Assembly: GCA_014237145.1 (NCBI GenBank)
Contig: JAAXOC010000009.1
Location: 1 to 51,928, forward strand
Length of the DNA stretch: 51,928 bases
DNA from: ANME-2 cluster archaeon
GTDB taxonomy: Archaea > Halobacteriota > Methanosarcinia > Methanosarcinales > Methanocomedenaceae
Direction: 5' to 3'
The notes below the pieces were generated by a model, which did no database searches, was not told the origin of the DNA, and saw nothing but the letters and a program-made list of their open reading frames with translations. The position numbers and the translations under genes are program-made. Of this stretch, positions 1 through 7,582 are shown in pieces (within the stretch, counting starts at the first letter, position 1; every line of letters begins with the position of its first letter).

Positions 1-102
1 TATATTCAGAGAACACCGATGATGGCGGCTGGAAAAACTGATCATATTTGGTCAATGGAGGAACTTTTGACGTTTCCTTATTTCAGAACATCAGTAAATT
101 AG
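1..102 (+). pseudogene. C-terminal tail of an insertion-sequence transposase
   Basis: The window opens in frame inside a coding tail that reads TPMMAAGKTDHIWSMEELL and ends at a TAG at 100-102. This kind of ending is familiar from DDE transposases of archaeal insertion sequences; I do not assign a family. The same ending (EELL-xx-PYF-x-TSVN) recurs as a remnant at 47032-47076, so the element has been present at least twice. Whether the gene is intact upstream of the window cannot be seen. Confidence 0.5.
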
Positions 103-200
103 CGGGTCAATATCTGATTTTCTGCAAATCCATAATTACCTATATCAATTGAATGTTATTAGATATTGTATAGCTGAAACTGGAAGAGAAATCTGGATTT

Positions 201-467
201 TTACTTATAGACGTCGCCCCTGAAATCAACTCTATGAATTAAGACGACCTTTTGTTCCCATATAACTTCATAAACAATTCTGAATCTACCTTTTCGTATA
301 CGATACTTATTCTTATCACCTTTCAGTTTAGCAACATCAAGGGATTTTATAGGAACCGGGTCATCCTTTAAGATAAAAATTGCCTCTTTGAGGCGTTTTC
401 TGTCATGTTTTTGCAGGGAAGATATAAATTTCAAAGATTTTTCTTTGATATTGATATCAAAGGTCAT
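201..467 (-). CDS. RelE/ParE-family toxin
   Basis: An 88-residue basic protein with the RelE/ParE layout: N-terminal helices rich in Lys and Arg, then the strand series YRIRKGRFRIVYEV and a C-terminal VHRVDFRGDVY. Toxins of this superfamily are usually ribosome-dependent mRNA interferases or gyrase poisons; which one cannot be told here. The ATG overlaps the stop of the upstream antitoxin by four bases (ATGA), the usual antitoxin-first arrangement with translational coupling. Length and motif are normal, so it looks intact. Confidence 0.85.
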   Translation of the reverse strand: MTFDINIKEKSLKFISSLQKHDRKRLKEAIFILKDDPVPIKSLDVAKLKGDKNKYRIRKGRFRIVYEVIWEQKVVLIHRVDFRGDVYK

Positions 468-652
468 GCGTCCAGTACCTTAAGAAGTTCAGATTCACTG
501 GAAATTTTATCCCTGCCATCAATAGCTTTTAGGTCTTCAGGCTCAGGTTCTTCTTCAGGGATTAATCTATCAACAAGTTTCGAATATAAGTTCGTAAGCA
601 TATCAAGATCTGTACGAATTTTTCTTAATTCAATCACAGCTTCGGTTTCCAT
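464..652 (-). CDS. Antitoxin partner of the RelE-type toxin
   Basis: A 62-residue acidic protein beginning METEAVIELRKIRTDLD, with a Glu/Pro-rich stretch (EEEPEPED) and an acidic tail. No HTH or AbrB fold is recognisable; it resembles the small helical antitoxins that accompany archaeal RelE toxins. An upstream in-frame Met at 709 exists, but the 652 start gives the typical size and begins at the conserved-looking helix. It precedes and overlaps the toxin by 4 bp, and this context is the main support for the call. Confidence 0.7.
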   Translation of the reverse strand: METEAVIELRKIRTDLDMLTNLYSKLVDRLIPEEEPEPEDLKAIDGRDKISSESELLKVLDA

Positions 653-779
653 ATAGTTGTTATTTGAGATTCTAGCCTTATAAGTGTTTACCACTACATC
701 TTGTCGCAAAAAAAATCTGCCTCAACTTATACCATCCATGCCCCGCATGCCTAAAACACACACTTCTGCCCCTACAAAC

Positions 780-1163
780 TCACAAAAGAACAGCACCCTC
801 AACTCCCTCGAAATGCGCATCCCCGCTTACAACCTTACAACCAAGACGCCTCTGCTGTGCCACAATCAGCGCATCCATCATCCCGAAATCCTTCGCCTTC
901 TTCCTCATCTCGCTCTGTACGGTTACTGTATCCAGCCAGTCCCCTGTAGTAATGCAATGGATATCTGACAGCTTCCTTACAATGCGGTACAGCTCTTCAA
1001 AGTCCACATTCTCCCTGATGGCCCAGCCCTTCAATTCTGCAAGACAGCATTCAGGGGTATAGATAACACTGTTCTCATCTTCCACCATCCCCTTAACAAA
1101 CTCACCCTTTGTTGAACCTATGAAATATTCTACCCAGGCGTAGGTATCCAGAAGATACGCCAT
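780..1163 (-). CDS. vapC: VapC-type PIN-domain ribonuclease toxin
   Basis: A 127-residue PIN-domain protein. The N-terminus MAYLLDTYAWVEYF carries the first catalytic Asp, an acidic residue lies in the ECCLAELKG segment, and the C-terminal part has MMDALIVAQQRRLGCKVVSGDAHF with the last acidic residues. PIN toxins cleave RNA with Mg2+ or Mn2+. The start at 1163 is chosen because it lies directly after the antitoxin stop and begins the PIN fold; a longer frame to 1232 would only overlap the antitoxin. It forms an operon with the AbrB-type antitoxin immediately upstream. Confidence 0.88.
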   Translation of the reverse strand: MAYLLDTYAWVEYFIGSTKGEFVKGMVEDENSVIYTPECCLAELKGWAIRENVDFEELYRIVRKLSDIHCITTGDWLDTVTVQSEMRKKAKDFGMMDALIVAQQRRLGCKVVSGDAHFEGVEGAVLL

Positions 1164-1164
1164 A

Positions 1165-1407
1165 TCACCACAGATCCTCATGCTCAGCAGTGTGCTCACG
1201 CCTGTAGGGGGACTTTCCCTCAGCAATTCCAAACCCAGATACCTTTTCCTTTTTGACTAAATCCAGGTCAATGATATCGTGTTCCGATAACCCCAGTTCC
1301 TCTATCTTGTCTTTCGGGATGATAATTCCCAGGGAATTCCCCCATTTTTTCAGTTCAACAGTTGCGTGGCAAATTCTGATCAAATAAGATATTGTGATCT
1401 TTGGCAT
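1165..1407 (-). CDS. vapB: AbrB/SpoVT-type VapB antitoxin
   Basis: An 80-residue protein with a swapped-hairpin AbrB core: VELKKWGNSLGIIIPKDKIEEL followed by SEHDIIDLDL. This fold binds palindromic DNA as a dimer and represses its own promoter, while the C-terminal tail neutralises VapC. The ATG lies inside one arm of a perfect 20-bp inverted repeat (1401-1444), an unusual position that would let the protein block its own translation-start region. The vapC start follows its stop by one base. The first 16 residues are longer than usual, so the start could be slightly internal. Confidence 0.85.
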   Translation of the reverse strand: MPKITISYLIRICHATVELKKWGNSLGIIIPKDKIEELGLSEHDIIDLDLVKKEKVSGFGIAEGKSPYRREHTAEHEDLW

Positions 1408-1444
1408 ATATAGTTATACTAAATAGTATAACTATATATGCCAA
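1401..1444. promoter_or_regulatory. Perfect 20-bp inverted repeat over the vapB start (candidate operator)
   Basis: The arm at 1401-1420 and the arm at 1425-1444 are exact reverse complements separated by AAAT. The left arm contains the vapB ATG and the first bases of the gene; the right arm lies upstream. The repeat is AT-rich with TATATAGTTATACT in each arm, so it also covers the likely TATA region. A dimeric AbrB antitoxin binding here would give autoregulation. The binding is inferred. Confidence 0.7.
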
Positions 1445-1540
1445 ATAACACCCTGCCATGCCCCCGGTCTCTTGAAAAACCTGTCCCTGCAAGCATCTCC
1501 GGCGGCACCAGACAACTAATTCTCCCGCCGCCCCGTCATC

Positions 1541-1880
1541 TGCACTTTATCCTGCCACTGCAGCCCGCATCGTAAAGCAACTGGGCGCAGGCTGTGAGGT
1601 TGAGCGAAAAGGGCGGCCGGGTGGGTGAAGGAGAAGCTCAGCAAAGTGGAAATTGTGTGCGATAGGAGAGCGAAAGATGGAATGTGGGTTGTAATTCGTA
1701 AGACATGGATTCACACCAATTTCCGCAGATTGATACTTGTTATTCTCTAAATTTACCGCGAAGGTCGCAAAGACCGCAAAGAAATTGTTACCTTAACTTT
1801 GCGTGCTTTTAGGCACGGTTTTACATAAATTATATAATTTAACAGATATATCCCTCAACGGCAGCACTAGTCAACACACA
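1541..1880. repeat. Composite dispersed repeat, copy A
   Basis: This stretch has no gene. It contains a GC-rich module (CATCGTAAAGCAACTGGGCG through GGGCGGCCGGGTG at about 1570-1625), then an inverted-repeat module (ACCGCGAAGGTCGCAAAG pairing with CTTTGCGTGC near 1755-1815), then the AT-rich module ACATAAATTATATAATTT at about 1824-1842. The same modules recur at 2500-2960, 3840-4350, 8310-8530 and 9555-10005. Bases 1881-2025 show nothing recognisable. Confidence 0.75.
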
Positions 1881-2025
1881 AGACCTACACCCGTATTGAT
1901 AGTCAAATTCAACCTATCACCCTTTACATCTCTACCACAGTAGGAAGAATCTCCATATTTATGCATTAATCTTGCCTTCTTTGCTCTAGCCCTTACATCA
2001 ATCCATTTTAGCAGTTTTGCAATAG

Positions 2026-2415
2026 CTATCTCGTTTTGTTCCTAGAAATTATGCGAGGATATTCTACTTCATTTTCAGGTTCTGCAATACTTTCCAGCGT
2101 AATTACATGTTGAATATCGTCACCGAAATCATACACATACTCTAATTTATCTCCTTCTGATAGTGCGAGTTGATATATTAGTTTCTTACTGCCACTACCC
2201 CCGCCATCGGGATCGATTTCGCCGTAGCCTTTTGATTTCCATGCTCGACCTGAAAAAAATTCACTTAAATGATCCCATATATCATGGTTGAATGCTTCAC
2301 GCATGATGTAATCAAAATCTCCAAGTGTTTGATTACCCATGATTTCAATATGAAACCAACTTTTTTTTCGATGCTTCAAAGCAGCTTTAAACATGTATAC
2401 CTTTTCATCTTCCAT
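2026..2415 (-). CDS. Plasmid pRiA4b ORF-3-like domain protein
   Basis: A 129-residue protein with the family pattern: MFKAALKHRKKSWFHIEIMG, then LGDFDYIMREAFNHD and the hallmark YVYDFGDDIQHVITLE followed by EVEYPRIIS. Related proteins usually continue past this point into a Cys/Pro-containing extension (the ACPPEDCGG type); here the frame stops six residues after the PRIIS motif, so the C-terminus is short or truncated. The function of the family is unknown. It stands alone among repeats in the accessory region. Confidence 0.8.
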   Translation of the reverse strand: MEDEKVYMFKAALKHRKKSWFHIEIMGNQTLGDFDYIMREAFNHDIWDHLSEFFSGRAWKSKGYGEIDPDGGGSGSKKLIYQLALSEGDKLEYVYDFGDDIQHVITLESIAEPENEVEYPRIISRNKTR

Positions 2416-2499
2416 AATTATCCTCCTTCTATATGAAAATCACTTTCGCTTAACAATCATATTTATATCTGAAGTTAGACGGATTAGAAAACATTATCA

Positions 2500-2960
2500 T
2501 ATAAGTTATATATTTTAACTGTCGTGGTTTCACTCTCGTCAGACCCACCAACACCCGTGGCTTGCGCCCGCATCGCAGAGCATCCGGGCGCAGGCTGTGG
2601 GGTTGAGCGGGAAGGGCGGCTGGGTGAGTGCAGGAGCAGCGAGCCAAATGAAGATGGTAGGCGGCAGCAGAGCGAAATAAGGCGTGGGGGATGGGGTCAT
2701 TTCAATATTAGCACCGAGAGCATAGAGGACACAGAGAAAAGCAACAAGGCGCTGTGCACTCTGTGTGCTCTGTGGCTTAAAAATCAGATAAATTATATAT
2801 TTCAACAGCCATGCCCTCCACCGGCAGCACCAACCAACACCCGCACGCCGTCTGCAGCGATGTCTGGCTGGGGCGGACGTGTGTTGCAAGTGGTGGCTGG
2901 ACGGTGCATCCATCAGCGGGCGTTCCATACCGGGCACATTTAGCGTGCATAGAGAAGCGC
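2500..2960. repeat. Composite dispersed repeat, copy B (two units)
   Basis: No credible gene lies between 2416 and 3139. The order is AT-rich module (AAGTTATATATTTTAACTG, about 2503), GC-rich module (GGGCGCAGGCTGTGGGGTTG, about 2589), a CACAGAG-type inverted repeat (GAGGACACAGAG at about 2725 pairing with CTGTGTGCTCTGTGGC at about 2761-2776), then a second AT-rich module (AAATTATATATTTCAACAG) and GC-rich DNA to about 2960. Frames opened here are low-complexity Ala/Pro/Arg translations of the repeat. Confidence 0.75.
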
Positions 2961-3139
2961 GGACTTTTTGGGATGGTGGTAGAAGTTTTATGGTGAATGT
3001 TCATTCTTTTGATAAATAGCCCCCCTTCTCCGAGAGTAATCGATAGCGATCGAAGTATCATGGAGTAAACACATTCAATATCTGATATTCATTATCTATT
3101 TAGAAATCACTTAGTGCAATAATTTGCATGATACTTTCA

Positions 3140-3502
3140 TCAACCATAGATAAATTTTCGCCGAATTCTTACCCTACTAGGCATAATTACCGTGAATGAC
3201 TGCAGAAGTTCTGCCAGATGATCTTCGATAGCAACGGTGATAATCTCTGCTTTGGTTGTGGCTGATAATCCGGCAAGGCGGACGAGAATAATGCCAGGTG
3301 CAACTCTATCCTGACGAAATACCAGTTCCCCAAAATCCTTGTCAGCCGTTAACAGTATCGCCTCTTCCTGATTAACCAGATTCAAAACCTCTTGATCAGA
3401 AATCCCTGGTTCCATTTCAGCAACGCATAACACAGTATGCCCATCGTGCCTGAGACGATCTACAATCTGTCGATCTACACACTCATCAGCAAGAAACTTC
3501 AC
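3140..3502 (-). CDS. DUF5615 PIN-like protein, putative toxin
   Basis: A 120-residue protein starting at a GTG (VKFLADECVDRQIVDRLR). It shows the DUF5615 PIN-like pattern: LADECVD near the start, DQEVLNLV, and the LLTADKDFGELVF motif near residue 70. The family accompanies DUF433 antitoxins and is thought to act as an RNase. The GTG at 3502 is chosen because it begins the fold and overlaps the 3' end of the DUF433 gene by 17 bp; a longer frame to 3556 overlaps the partner heavily. Confidence 0.85.
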   Translation of the reverse strand: MKFLADECVDRQIVDRLRHDGHTVLCVAEMEPGISDQEVLNLVNQEEAILLTADKDFGELVFRQDRVAPGIILVRLAGLSATTKAEIITVAIEDHLAELLQSFTVIMPSRVRIRRKFIYG

Positions 3503-3734
3503 TTTTCTGCCTCGTAATGGGGTAGACCACATCCGCCCGCAATGCATCTGATGCAAATGCTAACGCAGCACGAATCTTTTCTTCTGTCAGGCGTGGGTGT
3601 GCCTCGATGATCTGTTCAATGCTCTCGCCAGCAGCAAGTTTTTCCAGGATTAATTCCACTGTAATACGCGTACCTGCAATTACAGGCTTGCCCATCATGA
3701 TTGCCGGGTCGGATTGGATAAGATGTCTTTGCAT
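3486..3734 (-). CDS. DUF433 antitoxin
   Basis: An 82-residue DUF433 protein with GKPVIAGTRITVELILEKLA followed by GESIEQIIEAHPRLTEEKIRAALAF, a winged or paired HTH typical of VapB-like antitoxins of DUF5615 toxins. It begins MQRHLIQSDPAIMMGKP at 3734, the normal start for the family. It lies upstream of and overlaps the toxin gene, so the two are probably co-transcribed and co-regulated. It looks intact. Confidence 0.88.
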   Translation of the reverse strand: MQRHLIQSDPAIMMGKPVIAGTRITVELILEKLAAGESIEQIIEAHPRLTEEKIRAALAFASDALRADVVYPITRQKSEVSC

Positions 3735-3839
3735 AATGTATGCCTCTTTTTATAGATTGGAATGCAGCGATATATCTGTTTTGGGTATTTGTATGACAGT
3801 GGTGGCAAAACGAATGGGGGCTGAAATTCGTTATTCATA

Positions 3840-4350
3840 AGACACGGATTCACACGGATTTACACAGATTGAAAGTTTGCTGCCTTTTGTTTCACCGCAA
3901 AGGTCGCAAAGAGGGCAAAGACAATGTTTCCTTAACTTTGCGTGCTTTGCGGTGCAGTATTACATAAATTTTATAATTTTACAGATATGCCCGCCCCAGG
4001 CAGCACCCACAACCACCCGAGGCCGCCGCACGCATGTAGAGCAACCGGGCGCAGGCTGTGGGGTCGAGCGGTAGGGGCGGCCGGGTGAGCAGAGGCAGCG
4101 CAGGCGAGTGGAAATGTCGGGAGGCGGGAGAGAGAAGGAATGAATCGGGCTGGATTTCTGCAGAAATTAACCGCAGATGAACGCAAATAAACGCAGATTA
4201 AAGGTTGCCGTTCACTGTTTCACCGCAAAGTTCGCAAAACATTGTAACCTTAACTTTGCGTCCTTTGCGGTGCAGTATTTCATAAATTATATATTTCTAC
4301 AGCCATGCCCACCGCCGGCATGTAGAGCACCCGGGGGCAGGCTGTGGGTT
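3840..4350. repeat. Composite dispersed repeat, copy C (two tandem units)
   Basis: Two units lie head to tail. The first has a CACGGATT run (3843-3872), an inverted repeat (CACCGCAAAGGTCGCAAAG at about 3891 with CTTTGCGTGCTTTGCGGTG at about 3937), the AT-rich module (ACATAAATTTTATAATTTT) and the GC-rich module to about 4150. The second repeats this in shorter form at 4153-4350. Bases 4353-4458 could encode a short peptide (MKVPTMDLAEGVQYWSRGM), possibly a gene remnant; I cannot assign it. Confidence 0.75.
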
Positions 4351-4458
4351 GGGCGACGTTATCACGCTCATGAAAGTCCCGACCATGGATCTGGCCGAAG
4401 GCGTGCAATATTGGAGCCGAGGTATGAATGGATTAGACGATGCAGAAATAAAATTAAT

Positions 4459-4668
4459 TCATCTTAACAATGAGAAATAAATTTCTCCCAATTGAGTTTG
4501 TCCAAGTTCTGTTAATTCCACTTCGTCCATAGTTCGAATTCCACATTCGGGGCAGATTATGTTCTTTTCAAAATTGGGACGTTCTTCCTTCGATGGAAAG
4601 GAGATTTTTCCTATATTGCAATCGAAATATCTTTTGCATTTTTTACATTTGAAATTGAGTTCTGTCAT
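4459..4668 (-). CDS. Small zinc-ribbon protein
   Basis: A 69-residue protein beginning MTELNFKCKKCKRYFDC, with a second knuckle CPEC further on. The CxxC...CxxC spacing of about 30 residues predicts a rubredoxin-like or ribbon zinc site. The tail (MDEVELTELGQTQLGEIYF) has no known match. It lies on the same strand and at the far end of the attC-like cassette series (6267 to 4459). Start Met 4668 was preferred over 4677 because it opens the ribbon; both are possible. Confidence 0.6.
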   Translation of the reverse strand: MTELNFKCKKCKRYFDCNIGKISFPSKEERPNFEKNIICPECGIRTMDEVELTELGQTQLGEIYFSLLR

Positions 4669-4753
4669 TATTATCACCTTTATATTTTGTAATTATCATT
4701 TGTGCAAATATGTTCAGTTATCTCAGCAATTACCGAATCACCTTCACGCCAAA

Positions 4754-4906
4754 TTAGAGTTTCGGGAAAATCGGACTAAAAATTGTAAGTGCAATTCCTT
4801 CTGTTAACATTGATAAATCGCAATCATGTAGGTCACTGAAGCTTGCTTCTATTAGCTCAAAGTCTTCTTCTTGAGTGAGTTGTTTTAGTTCATCGTAATT
4901 GAACAT
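4754..4906 (-). CDS. Short hypothetical protein (50 aa)
   Basis: A 50-residue acidic frame starting MFNYDELKQLTQEEDFELIE. A GAGGA ribosome-binding sequence lies about ten bases upstream of the ATG, and base use fits coding. No family is recognised. It sits directly after attC-like site 2 in the reading direction, the place expected for the next cassette gene, and may be a truncated cassette ORF since no attC-like site follows it. Confidence 0.4.
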   Translation of the reverse strand: MFNYDELKQLTQEEDFELIEASFSDLHDCDLSMLTEGIALTIFSPIFPKL

Positions 4907-4933
4907 TATTAGTATTCCTCAAAAACCAATAGC

Positions 4934-5030
4934 ATATAACGCCCATCTGGTATTTGAAGATTGAGCGAAATGAAGATTTGGGCTGAACAAGCCTGAAGGG
5001 CAAAGTTATCCAGATACACGCCTGTTATGT
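4934..5030 (-). other. attC-like recombination site 2
   Basis: Read on the minus strand, this 97-bp site begins ACATAAC (5030-5024) and ends GTTATAT (4940-4934), close to the RYYYAAC and GTTRRRY core sites of integron attC. Inside the cores, TATCTGG and CCAGATG-GGC pair, leaving an internal region with a further GGCT/AGCC hairpin. It lies in the short gap immediately downstream of the membrane-protein gene that ends at 5047, as cassette attC sites do. No covariance model could be run here. Confidence 0.5.
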
Positions 5031-5046
5031 GACGTTGACATATTCT

Positions 5047-5472
5047 TCATTTTGGCCCCGAACCTATTAAATGAAAGATAAATGTATCTTTATTGTCAGA
5101 TTTAGATAAACCAATATCTCTCCTAATTGCCAATAATAGCTCTTTGAGTAAAGCATCATGTTTTTCAGACGATTTGTTTGTATTAGAATATTCTATTTCA
5201 TCATAAAATTCCATTAATGCAGTTACCACATCTTGTGGAGCAACAAGGCATATTGTATTGTAAGCCAATGCAAAACGTTCATTAGCTTCTATCTTATCCT
5301 TGCCGTCTACGGCTAAATTAGACAACGATGATAAAAGAACTTTATAATGATTCATTTTTTCATGTTGCCATTCAGTTTTTGTCTGCGAATGTTTTGTAAA
5401 ATAATAGGTTAGTGAGGCAACCAAAATACTCCCAGAGACTGTTATCACGGCAACCAATACATTTGTATCCAT
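5047..5472 (-). CDS. Single-TM hypothetical protein, putative gene cassette
   Basis: A 141-residue protein with one N-terminal membrane helix (about residues 5-25: VLVAVITVSGSILVASLTYY) followed by a charged helical cytoplasmic part (KTEWQHEKMNHYKVLLSSL, then acidic helices to residue 120). I recognise no named domain. Small single-TM unknowns of this kind are common integron cassette cargo. It is bounded by attC-like sites on both sides (5504-5586 upstream, 4934-5030 downstream) and shares its strand with the HNH gene before it. Confidence 0.65.
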   Translation of the reverse strand: MDTNVLVAVITVSGSILVASLTYYFTKHSQTKTEWQHEKMNHYKVLLSSLSNLAVDGKDKIEANERFALAYNTICLVAPQDVVTALMEFYDEIEYSNTNKSSEKHDALLKELLLAIRRDIGLSKSDNKDTFIFHLIGSGPK

Positions 5473-5503
5473 AATTTAACATCCATTGTATTTTTGCAAT
5501 GTC

Positions 5504-5586
5504 ACATAACATTTTGTGGATAAAAGAAGTTGACAAAGGCAATTTGGGCGAAAGTGCGAAGCACCGTAGCCTTTTATCCGTTATTA
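5504..5586 (-). other. attC-like recombination site 1
   Basis: On the minus strand this 83-bp site runs from TAATAAC (5586-5580) to GTTATGT (5510-5504). A perfect 9-bp stem is formed by GGATAAAAG (5518-5526) and CTTTTATCC (5571-5579), with an unpaired internal region of about 44 bp. It starts 22 bp after the stop codon of the HNH gene and ends 32 bp before the next start. The outer right core (GTTATGT) is a good GTTRRRY-like match apart from one position; the left core is weaker. Confidence 0.55.
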
Positions 5587-5607
5587 TATGATCGTAGGCT
5601 GGCCATG

Positions 5608-6267
5608 TCATTCCAAGTTGCTTTTTCCAAGGTTGCACTTCGAACATAGTGTTTGTAAATTTTCATAGATTGTCTCACCACCTTTACTCCAAGGCTTTAT
5701 GTGATCGACATGCAGTTCAACGCTTTGGTCCTTAGCTGGACTAGCACCACATTGGACACAAGTAAAGTTATCTCTTTTTAATACTTGAAATCTCAACCTG
5801 AGAGAGGGATCTCTATTTGTTTTCTGTGTAATATCTTTTGATTCGCTGGAGGTAATAACAGTATTATCATTTTCATTTGCGTATTCAACAAAACATCGTA
5901 ATGCTTCTGACCAAGATCCGAATCGTCTATTATAGGGATGTTGAGAAATGTTAGAGGGGGCTAAATCTAAATCTCTCCGAACAGGTTGTTTACATTTATG
6001 TTGCCAAATATTTAATATATTTTCAAATAATTCTTCGTCTGAATAATTATTAATATTTCCTGGTTTCAAACCTGCCTTTAATAGTGCTTTATTCCATGTT
6101 CCAAATCGTCGAGAAATATTAGTAACGTCGTATTTTCCATATTTTTTATAAACTCGTTGTGGTAAAATATCCGTATTGTTATCTGATGCAACCTTTTTTA
6201 AATTATGTAGTAATTCTTCAGATGAAACAGATGCATTCTTAGGTGGTGTATATTCAAATTTGCCCAT
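5608..6267 (-). CDS. HNH endonuclease with tandem DNA-binding repeats
   Basis: A 219-residue protein. The first 130 residues contain two repeats ending in RRFGTWNKALLKAGL and RRFGSWSEALRCF, the homing-endonuclease-associated repeat that binds DNA. The C-terminal HNH domain has LRFQVLKRDNFTCVQCG, then VELHVDHIKPWSKGG (catalytic His-Asp-His) and a second Cys pair in LQTLCSKCNLGKSN. It should be a metal-dependent nuclease of unknown target. Start at 6267 (MGKFEYTPP) avoids four extra residues. It is followed by attC-like site 1, so it is probably a cassette gene. Confidence 0.82.
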   Translation of the reverse strand: MGKFEYTPPKNASVSSEELLHNLKKVASDNNTDILPQRVYKKYGKYDVTNISRRFGTWNKALLKAGLKPGNINNYSDEELFENILNIWQHKCKQPVRRDLDLAPSNISQHPYNRRFGSWSEALRCFVEYANENDNTVITSSESKDITQKTNRDPSLRLRFQVLKRDNFTCVQCGASPAKDQSVELHVDHIKPWSKGGETIYENLQTLCSKCNLGKSNLE

Positions 6268-6298
6268 TATAATCCTCAATTTTTGGCCAGGTTATGTC

Positions 6299-6337
6299 GT
6301 ATAACAATGTATATCCGAACTTACTTCGCATATACAT
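6299..6337 (-). other. Partial attC-like hairpin
   Basis: ATGTATAT (6307-6314) pairs with ATATACAT (6330-6337), with CGAA/TTCG inside. On the minus strand the hairpin is followed at once by GTTATAC (6305-6299), a GTTRRRY-like core, 32 bp before the HNH start. The matching RYYYAAC core on the far side is not visible, so this may be half a site or an unrelated palindrome. Confidence 0.35.
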
Positions 6338-6380
6338 CCCTCTGGTCAAACTTCACAATCGTAATCATTTTCTTCTCCTT

Positions 6381-6722
6381 TTATCTATAAACCATCCAAC
6401 AGCTATTAATCTTACCTATATTCTTGTTACTTACATGCATATATATTTCTGTTGTCTTAGAACTTCTATACCCCAGCAATTCCTGGATATATCGAAGGTC
6501 TGTACCACTTTCCAGTAGATGTGTGGCAAAACTATATCTAAAAGAGTGACCTATGGCTTTCTTCTTAGTGTCAGCATTTTTATAGGCATTTGAGAATATC
6601 TACTCGACCGTCCGGGTTGTTAAGTGCTTTCCCTTATCCCGACTCGGGAATAACCAATTTGATCGTCCACATTCTTCCAGATATCTCCTTGCCATCTCCA
6701 ACACCACACTCCCATTTCGGAA
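6381..6722 (-). pseudogene. Tyrosine recombinase (Xer-like integrase), decayed C-terminal half
   Basis: Read through, the frame gives CGRSNWLFPSRDKGKHL, then [40 protein letters not shown] and [12 protein letters not shown] is box II of tyrosine recombinases and the Tyr of EIYMHV is the nucleophile position. A TAG at 6602-6600 interrupts the frame after RTVE. The usual LLGH is LLGY here, and the N-terminal half with the first catalytic Arg is missing. It looks closer to Xer/phage-type integrases than to IntI. It lies just upstream of the attC-like cassettes. Confidence 0.8.
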
Positions 6723-6754
6723 AAGCTAAATCATATCATACCATAAAACCCAAA

Positions 6755-6825
6755 AAACGTACATGAAATTCTTCGAATGACATGCTCAAAAAATGAAAGA
6801 ACCCAAGGGTACTTTCATGCTAAAT
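6755..6825. repeat. 71-bp exact repeat, copy 1
   Basis: Bases 6755-6825 are identical to 50383-50453, starting AAACGTACATGAAATTC and ending TTTCATGCTAAAT. Inside is a hairpin with ATGAAAG pairing to CTTTCAT around CCCAAGGG. This copy ends nine bases before the livG start; the other ends 40 bases before a lipoate-ligase-like gene. It carries no open frame and could be a regulatory RNA element or part of a mobile element. Confidence 0.85.
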
Positions 6826-6833
6826 GATTACAG

Positions 6834-7571
6834 GTGATTATACTGCTCCAAGCTACCAACCTAACCAAAACATTCGGCGGCCTTGTAGCCGTTTCCAACG
6901 TGGATATCCATGTAGGTCAGGGAGAAATAGTAGGTCTGGTAGGACCCAACGGAGCAGGAAAATCCACCCTCTTAAACCTCATCAGCGGCATATATCGCCC
7001 CGACTCAGGCTCCATCATATTCAACGGTAACGACATCACCAAAATGCCCCCTTTCAAAGTATGCAAACTGGGCATAACCAAAACATTCCAGTTGATACAT
7101 TCATTCCCTGAAATGACAGCCCTGGAAAACGTAATGGTCGGAGCCCTGTTCGGTGACGAAGATAACGGCAACATAAAAGATGCAAAGCACAAAGCAATCG
7201 AACTCCTCAAATTCATAGGATTCTCAAAAGATAAAATACACCTCCCGGTTAAGAACCTCAACCTCATGGAACTCAAGTACATACAACCTTAACCCAAAGG
7301 AGAGCCTCCAGGCCATCGCATCCTGCTGGATGAAGTGACCACGGGCCTCAATCCAAAAGAGAGCCTACAGGCCATCGAACTCATAAAAAAGATGCGCGAC
7401 AACGGCACATCAGTACTCATGGTAGAGCACATAATGCGTGTCATCATGGGTGTATCTGACCGCATCGTAGTGCTGGATTACGGGAAAAAGATAGCCGATG
7501 GTACACCTGAGGAGATAGCAAATGATGAGAAAGTGATTGAATCATATCTGGGTGAGAAGTACATCTTTTAA
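6834..7571 (+). pseudogene. livG: livG, branched-chain amino acid ABC transporter ATPase, interrupted
   Basis: A LivG ATPase with Walker A at residues 37-45 (GPNGAGKST) and Walker B plus D-loop region in LLDEVTTGLNPKES. The frame is broken by TAA at 7290-7292, in the place of the ABC signature segment. The 28 bases from about 7291 are nearly identical to 7348-7376 downstream, so the signature seems to have been overwritten by a copy of the later sequence. Both halves remain in one frame. Start at 6834 is a GTG and weak. Without the signature helix, ATP hydrolysis should fail. Confidence 0.85.
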
Positions 7572-7582
7572 GAGGTTATGAA

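Noticed and set aside
2524-2943. Long open frames on both strands (Ala/Pro/Arg-rich products)
   Set aside because: They are translations of the GC-rich dispersed repeat, overlap each other on opposite strands, and lack domains or ribosome sites.
4353-4458. Short frame MKVPTMDLAEGVQYWSRGM before the zinc-ribbon gene
   Set aside because: It could be a gene remnant, but with no family match and no start signal it does not merit a gene call.
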